This document shows positions 43,948 through 53,452 of a DNA stretch of 64,000 nt, piece by piece. Under the pieces are notes generated by a model that did not search any database, had not been told where the DNA came from, and was given only the letters and a program-made list of their open reading frames with translations. The stretch spans positions 20,823-84,822 of the forward strand of contig NZ_AIDW01000013.1 in assembly GCF_000251145.1 (NCBI RefSeq). The letters run 5' to 3'. How positions within the stretch are numbered: the stretch's first letter is position 1; each line of letters begins with the position of its first letter. Made by a program: the position numbers and the translations under genes. Source of the DNA: Sphingomonas sp. PAMC 26621. Its GTDB lineage: Bacteria; Pseudomonadota; Alphaproteobacteria; Sphingomonadales; Sphingomonadaceae.

Positions 43948-45461
43948 GCCGGCAGCCGCTCGCGCAGCTCGCGCTTGAGCACCTTGCCGATCGCGCTGCG
44001 GGGCAACTCGTCGATCGCGTGGAGCGCGGAGAGGCGCTGCGTCTTGCCGAGCTGGGCGTTGGTCCAGTCGAGGATCTCGTCGATGCGCGCATCCACCCCG
44101 GTGTGGGGCACATAGAAACCGACCGGCGTCTCGCCCCACGCTTCGGACGGCATGCCGATGACGCTGCAATCCGCCACTGCGGGATGCCGCGACAGCACGG
44201 CCTCGAGGTCGGTCGGATAGACGTTGAACCCGCCCGAGATGATCAGGTCCTTCTTGCGGTCGAGCAGCGTGAGGAACCCGTCCGCATCGAACCGCCCGAC
44301 GTCGCCGTGGCGGATGAAGCGGTTGCCCGCCGCGTCGAACCATTCCGCCGCCGATGTCGCTTCGGCGCGGCCATGATAACCGGTCATCATCGCGGGCGAG
44401 CGGCCGACGACTTCGCCCATCTCGCCCTGCGGGACTTCGTTGCCGTCGTCGTCGATCAGCCGGATGTCATGCCCCTCGACCGGGCGTCCGACCGTGTGGA
44501 GCTTGTCGGGATAGGCGTTGGCGACGAGCAGGCAGGTGCCGCCGCCCTCGGTCATGCCGTAATATTCGACCAGCAGCCCGGGCCAGCGCGCGACCACGTC
44601 GGCCTTGAGCGCGGCGGAGAAAGGCGCGCTGGTGCAGGTCTTGAACGCGAAGCTCGACAGGTCGAACCGGTCGAAATCGGCGAGGCCCATGATCCGGCTG
44701 TACTGGACCGGCACGAGCATCGTGTGCGTCGCGCGGTGGCGTTCGGCGAGCTGGAGGAAGCCGCGCGCGTCGAACTTCTTCATTAGCACGACCGTCCCGC
44801 CCCAGCCGAGCGTCGGCAGGAAGCTGACCAGCGTGGTGTTGGAATAGAGCGGGGTCGCGATGATCGTGACGGCTTGCGCGAACCCCGCGGCCTCGTTGCG
44901 GTTGATGTGCGCCCAGCGCATCGCGTGGCTCTGGACGATGCCTTTCGGCGTGCCGGTGGTTCCCGAGGAATAGATGATGTTGAACGGGTCTTCAGGCGCG
45001 ATCTCGACCGGCTGCGGGCGCGCGCCCTCGGGGGCGATCCAGTGGCCGAGCGACTTGAGATGCACGAGCTTGCCGGGGATGCGGTGCCCGGCCATCGCGG
45101 CGGCGGCGTCCGCGTCGATGAAGGTGATCGGCGCGGCGCAATCCGCGATCATCGCGACGATCGACTCCGGCGTGGCCGAGGGTGCGATCGGGGTGGCGAC
45201 GCAGCCAACGCGGAGCGCGCCCAGGAAGACGGCGGCATAGTCGATGCTGGGGGAACCGAGGATCGCGACCGCCGCGCCCTTCCGCACCCCGTCGCGTTGC
45301 AGCGCCGCGGCGATCCGGTCCATCAGCGCCTCGAGCGCGGCGTAGTCGATCTCGCCCCCGGCTTCGGCCAGCGCGACCTTGTCGCCATGTTCCTGCGCGT
45401 GCGCGTGGATCAGGTCGGGGAGGGTGGCGAAGTCGCTGGCGAGGAGGGCGGCGGCGGTCAT
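43944..45461 (-). CDS. Adenylate-forming acyl-CoA ligase (AMP-binding)
   Basis: 505 residues from the ATG at 45461, preceded by ACGAGG. It activates a carboxylate with ATP to an acyl-adenylate, then to a CoA thioester. Core motifs are present: YSSGTTGTPKGIVQSH, YYGMTEGGG, GDVGRFDADGFL, DRKKDLIISGGFNVYP, and the C-terminal catalytic Lys in RSAIGKVLKREL. Type resembles long-chain or aryl-CoA ligases, without certainty of substrate. A palindrome lies upstream (45571-45639). It is 4 bp-coupled to the thioesterase. Confidence 0.93.
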   Translation of the reverse strand: MTAAALLASDFATLPDLIHAHAQEHGDKVALAEAGGEIDYAALEALMDRIAAALQRDGVRKGAAVAILGSPSIDYAAVFLGALRVGCVATPIAPSATPESIVAMIADCAAPITFIDADAAAAMAGHRIPGKLVHLKSLGHWIAPEGARPQPVEIAPEDPFNIIYSSGTTGTPKGIVQSHAMRWAHINRNEAAGFAQAVTIIATPLYSNTTLVSFLPTLGWGGTVVLMKKFDARGFLQLAERHRATHTMLVPVQYSRIMGLADFDRFDLSSFAFKTCTSAPFSAALKADVVARWPGLLVEYYGMTEGGGTCLLVANAYPDKLHTVGRPVEGHDIRLIDDDGNEVPQGEMGEVVGRSPAMMTGYHGRAEATSAAEWFDAAGNRFIRHGDVGRFDADGFLTLLDRKKDLIISGGFNVYPTDLEAVLSRHPAVADCSVIGMPSEAWGETPVGFYVPHTGVDARIDEILDWTNAQLGKTQRLSALHAIDELPRSAIGKVLKRELRERLPA

Positions 45462-45570
45462 GAAGCCTCGTTTCGGAATCCGGAAGTTCGAGTCTGCTAG
45501 GGGAGATGGGGGTGGAACGCCATACGCGATGTTCGAAAGCCACGCGGTGTCATGCATGCCTCCCGCCCTC

Positions 45571-45639
45571 CGTTCGTTTCGAGCGAACTTGAGAAACCCG
45601 CGCTGTTCCAGGTTTCTCGACTACGCTCGAAACGAACGG
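45571..45639. repeat. Imperfect inverted repeat, CGTTCGTTTCGAGCG type
   Basis: The left arm CGTTCGTTTCGAGCGAACTT and the right arm ending in CTACGCTCGAAACGAACG are inverted copies separated by a short centre containing GAGAAACC and GGTTTCTC. It lies in the 207-bp gap between the GST gene and the ligase gene. Only one copy was found in the window. Confidence 0.6.
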
Positions 45640-45668
45640 ATGGGTTTGGGGTGGGCAGGGAAGCCCCC

Positions 45669-46406
45669 CTACCGCGTCGTCGCGGTCTGCCCGAACAGGA
45701 TTTTCTTCGCTTCCTCGGTCATCGGCTTCTGCTCGCTGACCTCGGCCCCCTTGGCGTAGGCGGTGACCGTCGCGGGTCGCGCCGCGATTGCCTCGAACCA
45801 GCGCTTCAGGTTCGGGAAATCCTCGAGCTTCTGCCCCTGCCGCTCGTAGGGCACGATCCACGGATAGGCCGCCATGTCGGCGATCGAGTACCTGCCGGTA
45901 ATGAAGTCGCGCCCCTCCAGCCGCCGGTCGAGAACGCCGTATAACCGATTGGTTTCCTTGACGTAGCGGTCGATGGCGTAGGGGATCTTCTCGGGCGCAT
46001 AGCCGCTGAAATGGTGGTTCTGCCCAAGCATCGGGCCGAGCCCGCCCATCTGCCACATCAGCCATTGCACCGTCTCGGTCCGGCTGCGCAGGTCTGTGCC
46101 GATGAACTTGCCGTATTTGTCCGCCAGATACAGCAGGATCGCGCCGGACTCGAAGATCGCCACGGGCTCGCCGCCATCCGCGGGCGCGTGATCGACGATC
46201 GCGGGCATCCGGTTGTTGGGCGCGATCCTGAGGAACTCGGGCTGGAATTGCGCGCCGGTCCCGATGTTGACGGGCACGATGCCATAGTCGACCCCGGCCT
46301 CTTCGAGGAACAGCGTGATCTTGTGGCCATTGGGCGTGGGCCAGTAATGCAGGTCGATCATGCGCGCGCTCTTGTGATGTCGCTCGGGAAATGGGGAAGC
46401 CGTCAT
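45669..46406 (-). CDS. Glutathione S-transferase
   Basis: 245 residues from the ATG at 46406, chosen because it overlaps the MFS stop by 4 bp; the second in-frame ATG (46361, MIDLHYWPTPNGHKITLF) starts directly at the fold. The thioredoxin-like N-terminus contains PNNRMPAIVDH, giving the cis-Pro, and IFESGAILLYLADKYG, the Glu-Ser glutathione site. The C-terminal all-helical domain includes FITGRYSIADMAAYPWI. Resembles YfcG/Ure2-like GSTs, which have disulfide reductase activity. Probably co-transcribed with the exporter gene. Confidence 0.92.
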   Translation of the reverse strand: MTASPFPERHHKSARMIDLHYWPTPNGHKITLFLEEAGVDYGIVPVNIGTGAQFQPEFLRIAPNNRMPAIVDHAPADGGEPVAIFESGAILLYLADKYGKFIGTDLRSRTETVQWLMWQMGGLGPMLGQNHHFSGYAPEKIPYAIDRYVKETNRLYGVLDRRLEGRDFITGRYSIADMAAYPWIVPYERQGQKLEDFPNLKRWFEAIAARPATVTAYAKGAEVSEQKPMTEEAKKILFGQTATTR

Positions 46407-47629
46407 GCCTCCGCAATCGCGTCCGGCGCGGGCGCGACACGGTCCAGCACTTTCCATAGGACGATGATCAGCGCGGCGAAGGCGAGCAGGGCGGCGAGCA
46501 GGAACGCCGCGCCGACGAACCCATGGTCGAGCCCGGCCGCGAGCGCCTGCTTCATCAGCAAGGGGCTGATGATCGTCGCGATGCTCCCGAGGCTGCCCAG
46601 CCCGCCCTGCAACGCGCCCTGCCGCTCGGGGCCGGCCATCCGCGACAGCAGCCCGTTGACCGCCGGGCCGACGAACCCCGACAGCGCCGCGAGCGGCATG
46701 ATCGCATAGGCCTGCCACCCCGCGCCGATGAAGGCGAACAGCAGAAACCCCGTTGCATCCGCCGCCAGCCCGATCACCAGCGCGCGCCGGTCGCCGATCC
46801 GCGCGATGACCGGGCCGACCACCGCCGCCTGCATCACCGCCATCACCAGACCGATATAGGCGAGGCTCCACCCGATCGCAGTCGGGCTCCAGTGGAAGCG
46901 GATCGTCGCCCAGAATGCCCAGGTTGCCGGATAGACCATGTGCGCGAGCTGGTAGACGAAGCATGCCGCGAGCAGCGGCGCGGCAATGCGGATGGCGAAC
47001 AATGGCTTGAACGCGCCGACGATATGCGCGTCGCGCCAGCGGAAGGCACGGCGGTTCTCGCGGCTGTGCGTCTCGGGCATGGCGACCGCCATCGCTGCGG
47101 CATTACCGAGCGCAAGCAGCGCCGCCGCGATGAACGGCGCGCGCGGGCCGAACCCCGCCAGCAGCCCGCCGATCGCGGGGCCGATCACGAAGCCGATCCC
47201 GAAGGCGCCGCTGATATAGCCGAAGGCGGCGCTGCGGCGGTCGGGCGGGGTGCCATCCGCGATCACCGAACTCGCCGGGCCGTACACCGCGCCCGCGATC
47301 CCCGCGACGGTCCGCCCGACGAACAGCCACGCGAGCGACGGCGCGACCGCCATCAGCGCATAGTCCGCCCCGAACGCGAGCATCGACGCGATCAGCACCG
47401 GGCGCCGCCCGAAACGGTCGCTGAGGTTGCCAAGCACCGGCCCCGCAACGAACTGCGCGAGCGCGAAGGCGACGAGCATGTACCCCGCCACCCGCGTCGC
47501 GGCTTCGAGGTCGATATGGCCGAGATGTTGCAGCAGCGTCGGGAACACCGGGATGACGATGCCGAAGCCGATCGTATCGATCAGCACGGCGGCGAGCACG
47601 ATCGGCATGGCACGACTGGTTGCTGGCAT
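46403..47629 (-). CDS. MFS exporter (TetA/TCR family, 12 TM)
   Basis: 408 residues from the ATG at 47629, with GGGGGGA upstream. It has about 12 hydrophobic segments. MFS motif A is seen as GNLSDRFGRRPVLI, and motif C-like glycine-rich helix 5 as SGAFGIGFVIGPAIGGLLAG, typical of drug/H+ antiporters such as TetA. The N-terminus, LIDTIGFGIVIPVFPTLL, is also TetA-like. Substrate unknown; the label 'tetracycline' should not be transferred. It overlaps the GST by 4 bp. Divergent from the acyl-CoA dehydrogenase gene. Confidence 0.9.
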   Translation of the reverse strand: MPATSRAMPIVLAAVLIDTIGFGIVIPVFPTLLQHLGHIDLEAATRVAGYMLVAFALAQFVAGPVLGNLSDRFGRRPVLIASMLAFGADYALMAVAPSLAWLFVGRTVAGIAGAVYGPASSVIADGTPPDRRSAAFGYISGAFGIGFVIGPAIGGLLAGFGPRAPFIAAALLALGNAAAMAVAMPETHSRENRRAFRWRDAHIVGAFKPLFAIRIAAPLLAACFVYQLAHMVYPATWAFWATIRFHWSPTAIGWSLAYIGLVMAVMQAAVVGPVIARIGDRRALVIGLAADATGFLLFAFIGAGWQAYAIMPLAALSGFVGPAVNGLLSRMAGPERQGALQGGLGSLGSIATIISPLLMKQALAAGLDHGFVGAAFLLAALLAFAALIIVLWKVLDRVAPAPDAIAEA

Positions 47630-47725
47630 TTCGCAGGTCCCCCCCGGGATGGGGAGTTTACGCGGAGTTTGCGCGCGCGCGACTCTTTTCGTCACGCTGG
47701 CGGAACGACGGGTTGCTTACAATTT

Positions 47726-47821
47726 CGTCATGCCGGGCGCGTCCCGGCATCCACCGCAGCGCGCGTCCTGCCGCGGTCGCATGCAAACCACGGTGGATCC
47801 CGGGCCAAGCCCGGGATGACG
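47726..47821. repeat. Nested palindromic element, TCCACCG family, CCCGGG-type hairpins
   Basis: Left: CGTCATGCCGGGCGCGTCCCGGCATCCACCG, in which GCCGGG and CCCGGC form the hairpin. Right: CGGTGGATCCCGGGCCAAGCCCGGGATGACG. It fills the 312-bp gap between divergent MFS and acyl-CoA dehydrogenase genes; nothing else was seen there. Confidence 0.7.
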
Positions 47822-47941
47822 GCGAAGGGGAGCGTGCCAGGACTGGAGGAAAAGAGCGTACCTCCCCTTCCCATTTTCCCGAAACTATGGCATCGCGCCG
47901 CCATACCCGATCTTCAGTTTTTGCAACCAAGGACAGGTTTC

Positions 47942-49159
47942 ATGGCAACCGCGCCCGAACTCGACACTCCAGCGACTGCGCTCGACGCCTTCCGTGACGA
48001 GGCGCGCGCGTGGCTTGCGGAGAATTTTCCGCCCGCGCTCAAGGGCAAGGACAATGCAATGTCCGCGCTCGAAGGCCCGAGCGATCCTTCCGCCGACGAA
48101 ATCGCATGGCAGAAGGCGATGGGTGAGAAGGGCTGGGGCGTCCCCGGCTGGCCCGCGGCGTACGGCGGTGGTGGCCTGAGCAAGCCCGAGATTCGCGTCC
48201 TGCAGGAAGAGATGGCGCGGATCGGCGCGTGGAACCCGATCGGCGGGATGGGCGTGATGATGTTCGGGCTGACGCTGCTCGAATATGGCACCGAGGAACA
48301 GAAGCGCGAGCATATCCCCGCGATCGCCAAGGGCGAAGTCCGCTGGTGCCAGGGGTATAGCGAGCCCAATGCCGGGTCGGATCTCGCCAACGTCCAGACC
48401 TTCGCCGAGGATGCGGGCGACTATTATGTGGTCAACGGTCAGAAGACCTGGACCAGCGGCGGGCAGTGGGCCGACAAGTGCTTCGCGCTCGTCCGCACCG
48501 ACAAGACGCAGAAGCACGGTGGGATCAGTTTCCTGCTGCTCGACATGACCGCCCCCGGCGTCGACGTGAAGCCGATCCGCATGATCTCGGGCCAGTCGCC
48601 GTTCTGCGAGACCTTCTTCACCGACGTGAAGGTGCCCAAGGGCAATCTCGTCGGGCGCGAGGGGCAGGGTTGGGAAATCGGCACGCGGCTGCTCCAGCAC
48701 GAACGTTCGAGCCTGTCGGGCGGCGGGTCCGCCTCGCGGCTGTTCGCGGGCAAGCCGGTCAACGCGCTCGCCAAGGACTATCGCGGGACGGACGCCGACG
48801 GCCGCGTCAACGACAGCGATCTGCGGATGCGGATCGTCCGCCACGAGATGGACGCGCGCGCCTTCGCGCTGACGCTGCGGCGTGCCGCGCTCGAGGCGAA
48901 GTCCAACCAGGGGCCGTCCGCCGCGACCTCGATCATGAAGAACGTCGGTGCGCGGATCACGCAGGATCGCGCCGAATTGTCGATCGAGATCATGGGCATG
49001 GCCGGGCTCGGCTGGGAAGGCGATGGCTTTACCGACGCGGAGCTCGAGCAGACCCGCACCTGGCTGTGGGGCAAGGCGGTGTCGATCTACGGCGGCTCCA
49101 CCGAGATCCAGAACAACGTGATTTCCAAGCGCATCCTCGGGATGCTGGACCACCAATAA
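47942..49159 (+). CDS. Acyl-CoA dehydrogenase (long form)
   Basis: 405 residues from the ATG at 47942. It is an FAD flavoenzyme oxidising acyl-CoA to enoyl-CoA. Visible: the FAD-binding WCQGYSEPNAGSDLANVQT and WTSGGQWADKCFAL segments, the substrate-loop region, and a C-terminal WGKAVSIYGGSTEIQNNVISKRILG motif. It is paired with a second, shorter dehydrogenase 108 bp downstream. Such pairs form heteromeric dehydrogenases in sterol or branched-acyl degradation (FadE-type), which is inference here. Substrate unknown. Confidence 0.92.
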   Translation: MATAPELDTPATALDAFRDEARAWLAENFPPALKGKDNAMSALEGPSDPSADEIAWQKAMGEKGWGVPGWPAAYGGGGLSKPEIRVLQEEMARIGAWNPIGGMGVMMFGLTLLEYGTEEQKREHIPAIAKGEVRWCQGYSEPNAGSDLANVQTFAEDAGDYYVVNGQKTWTSGGQWADKCFALVRTDKTQKHGGISFLLLDMTAPGVDVKPIRMISGQSPFCETFFTDVKVPKGNLVGREGQGWEIGTRLLQHERSSLSGGGSASRLFAGKPVNALAKDYRGTDADGRVNDSDLRMRIVRHEMDARAFALTLRRAALEAKSNQGPSAATSIMKNVGARITQDRAELSIEIMGMAGLGWEGDGFTDAELEQTRTWLWGKAVSIYGGSTEIQNNVISKRILGMLDHQ

Positions 49160-49267
49160 TTCCAGTTAGGCGGCCGCGATGCGCGGCGCGCCGGAGAGGG
49201 GCGGGGTGAAGGATGGCTGAAGCCATTCTCCCCCGTTTTCTCACCAATATCATCGGGGGATAGCGAC

Positions 49268-50335
49268 ATGGCCGTACTCAACGACGAACAGACGATGCTG
49301 CGCGACATGGTGCGCGAATGGGCGGACAATGAATCGCCCGTCTCCGCGTTCCGCAAGATGCGCGCGGCGGAGCCTGCAGAACGCTATGACCCCGCTGCCT
49401 GGTCGACGCTGGCGGAGATGGGGCTTGCCGGAATCGTGATCCCGGAAGCGTTCGGCGGCACCGGCTTCGGCTATCTCTCGCTGGGGCTGGTGCTGGAGCA
49501 GCTCGGACGCAATCTTGCCGCGTCTCCGCTCGCCGCGAGCGCCGCAGCGGCGAGCGCGATCGTGCTGGGCGGTTCCGATTCAGCGCGGAACGACTGGTTG
49601 CCGCGGATCGCCAGCGGCGAAGTCGTCGCGACGCTGGCGGTCGACGAGGGGCCGGTGCATGCGGTCGATGGACTCGCCACGCAGGTCGTGGACGGCAAGC
49701 TCACCGGCACCAAGGCGTTCGTTGCGGAGGGCGACAGCGCGACGCTGTTCGTCGTTGCCGCAGCGGACGGACTGTATCTCGTCCCCGGCGACGCCGGCGT
49801 ATCGCGCAGCACGCGCGTGATGGCCGATTCGCGCAGCCACGCCGAGATCCGCTTTGACGCCGCGCTGGCGGAGCGCCTCGGCGATTCGAAGTTCAGCCAG
49901 CAAGTGGTTGATCGCGCTACCGCAATCACCTGCGCCGAAATGCTCGGCATGGCGGAACAGGCGTTCCATACCACCAACGACTATCTCAAGACGCGCACCC
50001 AGTTCGGGCAACATCTGTCGACCTTCCAGGCGCTTCAGCACCGCATGGCCAAACTCTTCACCGAACTCGAGCTGATGCGCTCCGCAGTCGAGGGCGCGCT
50101 CGAGGCGATCGACGCGGGGCGGTCGGATCTCGACCAGTCGGTCAGTCTGGCGAAGGCGATCGCGAGCGATACGCTCAACCTGATGAGCCGGGAGATGATC
50201 CAGTTGCATGGCGGGATCGGGATGACCGACGATTACGATGCGGGCTTCTACATCAAGCGCGCGCGCGTGCTCGAATCGATGTGGGGCAATGCCGCGTTCC
50301 ATCGCGAGCGGTTCGCCCGGCTCAACGGCTATTGA
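49268..50335 (+). CDS. Acyl-CoA dehydrogenase (short form, second subunit)
   Basis: 355 residues. Similar fold to the preceding gene, with the N-terminal helical domain (WADNESPVSAFRKMRA) and C-terminal domain (TTNDYLKTRTQFGQHLSTFQALQHRMAKLF, then QLHGGIGMTDDYDAGFYIKRAR). The shorter central beta domain and lack of a clear catalytic Glu segment fit the partner chain of heteromeric acyl-CoA dehydrogenases. Its ATG follows a GGGGGATAG site. Same strand and close spacing to the 405-residue gene. Confidence 0.9.
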   Translation: MAVLNDEQTMLRDMVREWADNESPVSAFRKMRAAEPAERYDPAAWSTLAEMGLAGIVIPEAFGGTGFGYLSLGLVLEQLGRNLAASPLAASAAAASAIVLGGSDSARNDWLPRIASGEVVATLAVDEGPVHAVDGLATQVVDGKLTGTKAFVAEGDSATLFVVAAADGLYLVPGDAGVSRSTRVMADSRSHAEIRFDAALAERLGDSKFSQQVVDRATAITCAEMLGMAEQAFHTTNDYLKTRTQFGQHLSTFQALQHRMAKLFTELELMRSAVEGALEAIDAGRSDLDQSVSLAKAIASDTLNLMSREMIQLHGGIGMTDDYDAGFYIKRARVLESMWGNAAFHRERFARLNGY

Positions 50336-50550
50336 GCGACCCTCATCCGTTCGTACGATGTCGTGGCATGAACATGGTTTAGAAGGTTCGTTCTGGCCGT
50401 AGCGGACGCATTCCCGATATGTCTTTTCTGCAACACAGCCGTCACATCGCGTCAACAAGCGGTTTTCCGTGCTTGACGGCACGTTCTGCAAGGGGCATTC
50501 GAGGATAGGGTACGGAGCCGATCAGCGCTCCGATCCGGGGAGAGATAAAG

Positions 50551-53328
50551 ATGCCCAATACGCGGTATTTGGTGGCGTGCGCGCTTTCTGCTCTGGCGAT
50601 CGGGACGGCCAGTCCCGTCCTCGCCCAGCAAGCGCCCCCACCTGCGGACACGCCTGCACCCGCGCAGGCCAGCGAAACCACCAACAGCCAAGACGATGCC
50701 GGGCAGGACATCATCGTCACCGCGCAGGGTCGCGCGCAGTTGCTCGCCAACGTGCCGGTCGCGGTGTCGGCGGTTTCGGCAAGTTCGCTCGCCAATTCGG
50801 GCGCGAACGACATTCGCCAGTTGAGCCAGCTCGCACCATCGTTGCTGATGTCCTCCACCGGGTCCGAAGCCAATGGCTCGCCGCGGATCCGCGGGATCGG
50901 CACGGTCGGCGACAACCCCGGGCTGGAAAGCTCGGTCGCGGTGTTCATCGACGGCGTCTACCGCTCGCGCGCGGGTATTGGTCTGAACGAGCTCGGCGAG
51001 ATCGACCGGGTCGAGGTGCTGCGCGGGCCGCAGGGGACACTCGGCGGGCGCAATGCGTCCGCAGGGGTCATCAACGTCTTCTCGAAGAAGCCGAGCTTCA
51101 CCTTCGGCGCGAACGGCGAGGCGACCTACGGCAATTACGATTATTACCGCCTCGCGGGCGCGGTCAACGTGCCGCTGACGCAGACGATCGCCGCGCGGGT
51201 CGATGCGGTCTACGTCAACCGCAAGGGGTTCTATAACGACCCGACCAACAAGATCGACATCAACAATCGCGACCGCTACTTCATCCGCGGGCAAATCCTG
51301 TACCAGCCCAGCGCGGACTTTTCGCTGCGGCTGATCGGCGATTACACGCATCGCAACGAACGCTGCTGCGCCGCAATTTATGTCGACAATTCGGTCAATC
51401 CCTCCGTCGGCAATCTCAACAACCCGTCGACCCCGCTGTCGCCGCTTCAGACCACCGGCAACAACATCATCAACGTGCTGCGCGATCTCGGGCAGCCGCT
51501 GTCGAAGCTGACCAACGCGGGCTATGACCGCAATGTGAGTGTCAGCCCGGGACGCAGCTTCGGCGGCATCACGACCGACAAGGGCATTTCGGGGCAGATC
51601 GACTGGCGTCTCGGCGGGATCAACCTGACCTCGATCACCGCGTATCGCGAATATAAGAGCGATCAGGGGTCCGATACCGACTATAGCCAGGTCGACATTC
51701 TGTACCGTGCGGCAGACGGCAATTCGGCGCGCCAGTTCAAGACCTTCACGCAGGAACTGCGGTTGCAGGGCAATTTGTTCGACAACAAGCTCGACTGGCT
51801 GGTCGGCGGCTATTTCGCGAACGAGGACCTGACCGTTACCGACAATCTGCGGTTCGGCAGCCAGTACGGCCGGTTCGCGACGTGCCGGATCGTGTCGGGC
51901 GGTGGCCTTGCCGCGCTCTACTCGCCGACCTCGCCGGGCTGCCTCGGCGCGCGACCTGCGGCGTTCGGTGCCGCCTCGCCGTTGATCTATGCGGCGTTCG
52001 ACCGGCTCGACAGCATCAACGACAAGGGCTCGACGCTCGATCGCTACACCCAGAACAGCCGCAACTACGCGATCTTCACGCACAACATCTTCCATCTGAC
52101 CAGCCGGCTCGATGTCACGCTGGGCGTGCGTTACACCAACGAGACCAAGAAGTTCGCGGCGACCTTCGGCAACGACAATACGGCGTGCGTCGCCAACGAG
52201 GCCGCGCTGACGTCGCTCCTGTCCAACGCAGCCCTGGGGGCGGTGGCGCAAGGCCTGGTCGGCCTGTCGTGCCAGGGCAATTCGACCGCCGAGCTCAACG
52301 GCGTGTCGATCAACAGCAAGCGCAGCGAGGATCGTTTCAGCGGAACCGGCATCCTGTCGTGGCGGCCGTTCGACCACATGCTGCTCTACGGCAGCTATTC
52401 GCGGGGCTATAAGGCGGGCGGGTTCAACCTCGATCGCTCGGCGCTCAAGAACCCGATCCAGCTTTCCAACGGCGTGCTGACGACGACCTTCGCCTCGGTC
52501 GGCGGCGCGCAGGCGCTGGTCAACAAGCTGCAGTTCGATCCCGAGACCGTGACGTCCTACGAAGTCGGCGCGAAATACGGGACCGGGCCGTTCACGCTGT
52601 CGGCGGCAGCGTTCCGCCAGGAGTTCAGCAACTTCCAGCTCAACACCTTCAACGGCACGGTCTTCCTCGTCCAGAACATCAACGGTTGCACCAGCGGCCT
52701 GAACGGCGGAGACCGCGATCTCAGCGCGACCACCGGAAGCTGCCCGAGCGGGGACGTCGGCTACGGCGTGCTGTCGCAGGGTGTCGAGCTCGAGGCGTCG
52801 CTCGTCCCGATCCGCGATCTGCGCGTCAATCTCGGCGGGACGTATCAGTCGAGCAAGTATCGCAACAATGTCGTCGGCAACAGCAGCGGTGCGCCGCTCG
52901 ATCCCGCACTGCGCGTGCTGCCGGGCAGGACGCTGTCGAACGCGCCCAAGATCGTCGTGACGAGCTCGGTCGCCTGGACCCCCAAGATCGGCGACAGCGG
53001 TCTCTCGGCGCTGTTCTATATCGATAGCCGTCTATCGGACAATTATAACACGGGGTCCGACCTGTTCCCGCAGAAGGCGCAGGACAGTTTCGCCCTATTC
53101 AACGCGCGCGTCGGTTTGCGCGGGAAGGACGAGCATTGGTCGGTCGAGTTCTGGGGGCAGAACATCTTCAACAAGAATTACGCGCAGGTCGCCTTCAACT
53201 CGCCGTTCCAGGCGGGCACGACCAGCGCGCCGTTCGTCGACCCGCAATATCCCGGTGGCCGGCAGATCTTCTCGCAATATCTCGCCGAGCCGCGCACCTA
53301 TGGCGTGACGCTGCGGGGCAAGTTCTGA
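50551..53328 (+). CDS. TonB-dependent outer-membrane receptor
   Basis: 925 residues. The signal peptide is about 1-25 (ends VLAQQ), and a Pro/Ala-rich spacer is followed by a TonB-box-like DIIVTAQ. The plug domain (about 60-200) has NDIRQLSQLAPSLL, RIRGIGTVGDNPG, VFIDGVYRSR and IDRVEVLRGPQGTLGG. The beta barrel runs to the end, terminating in Phe (GVTLRGKF). Ligand is not named; many sphingomonad receptors of this shape take up organic compounds. The 215-bp upstream gap contains TTGACG at 50474 as a possible -35 without a clear -10. Confidence 0.95.
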   Translation: MPNTRYLVACALSALAIGTASPVLAQQAPPPADTPAPAQASETTNSQDDAGQDIIVTAQGRAQLLANVPVAVSAVSASSLANSGANDIRQLSQLAPSLLMSSTGSEANGSPRIRGIGTVGDNPGLESSVAVFIDGVYRSRAGIGLNELGEIDRVEVLRGPQGTLGGRNASAGVINVFSKKPSFTFGANGEATYGNYDYYRLAGAVNVPLTQTIAARVDAVYVNRKGFYNDPTNKIDINNRDRYFIRGQILYQPSADFSLRLIGDYTHRNERCCAAIYVDNSVNPSVGNLNNPSTPLSPLQTTGNNIINVLRDLGQPLSKLTNAGYDRNVSVSPGRSFGGITTDKGISGQIDWRLGGINLTSITAYREYKSDQGSDTDYSQVDILYRAADGNSARQFKTFTQELRLQGNLFDNKLDWLVGGYFANEDLTVTDNLRFGSQYGRFATCRIVSGGGLAALYSPTSPGCLGARPAAFGAASPLIYAAFDRLDSINDKGSTLDRYTQNSRNYAIFTHNIFHLTSRLDVTLGVRYTNETKKFAATFGNDNTACVANEAALTSLLSNAALGAVAQGLVGLSCQGNSTAELNGVSINSKRSEDRFSGTGILSWRPFDHMLLYGSYSRGYKAGGFNLDRSALKNPIQLSNGVLTTTFASVGGAQALVNKLQFDPETVTSYEVGAKYGTGPFTLSAAAFRQEFSNFQLNTFNGTVFLVQNINGCTSGLNGGDRDLSATTGSCPSGDVGYGVLSQGVELEASLVPIRDLRVNLGGTYQSSKYRNNVVGNSSGAPLDPALRVLPGRTLSNAPKIVVTSSVAWTPKIGDSGLSALFYIDSRLSDNYNTGSDLFPQKAQDSFALFNARVGLRGKDEHWSVEFWGQNIFNKNYAQVAFNSPFQAGTTSAPFVDPQYPGGRQIFSQYLAEPRTYGVTLRGKF

Positions 53329-53452
53329 TCGCGTAACGCGACATGTAAAGGCGGTTGTGTTCCGCCCACCTCATCGCCGCCGCCTGGAGTAAGCCCCGGG
53401 TGGCGGCGTTTTCATGGCTGGCATCGGCGCGTCGCTGCCCTATGGTCGGGCC

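Noticed and set aside
46403..47629. Tetracycline resistance gene
   Set aside because: The exporter shares TetA-type motifs but these are general to the MFS drug-exporter group; no regulator of the TetR type is adjacent.
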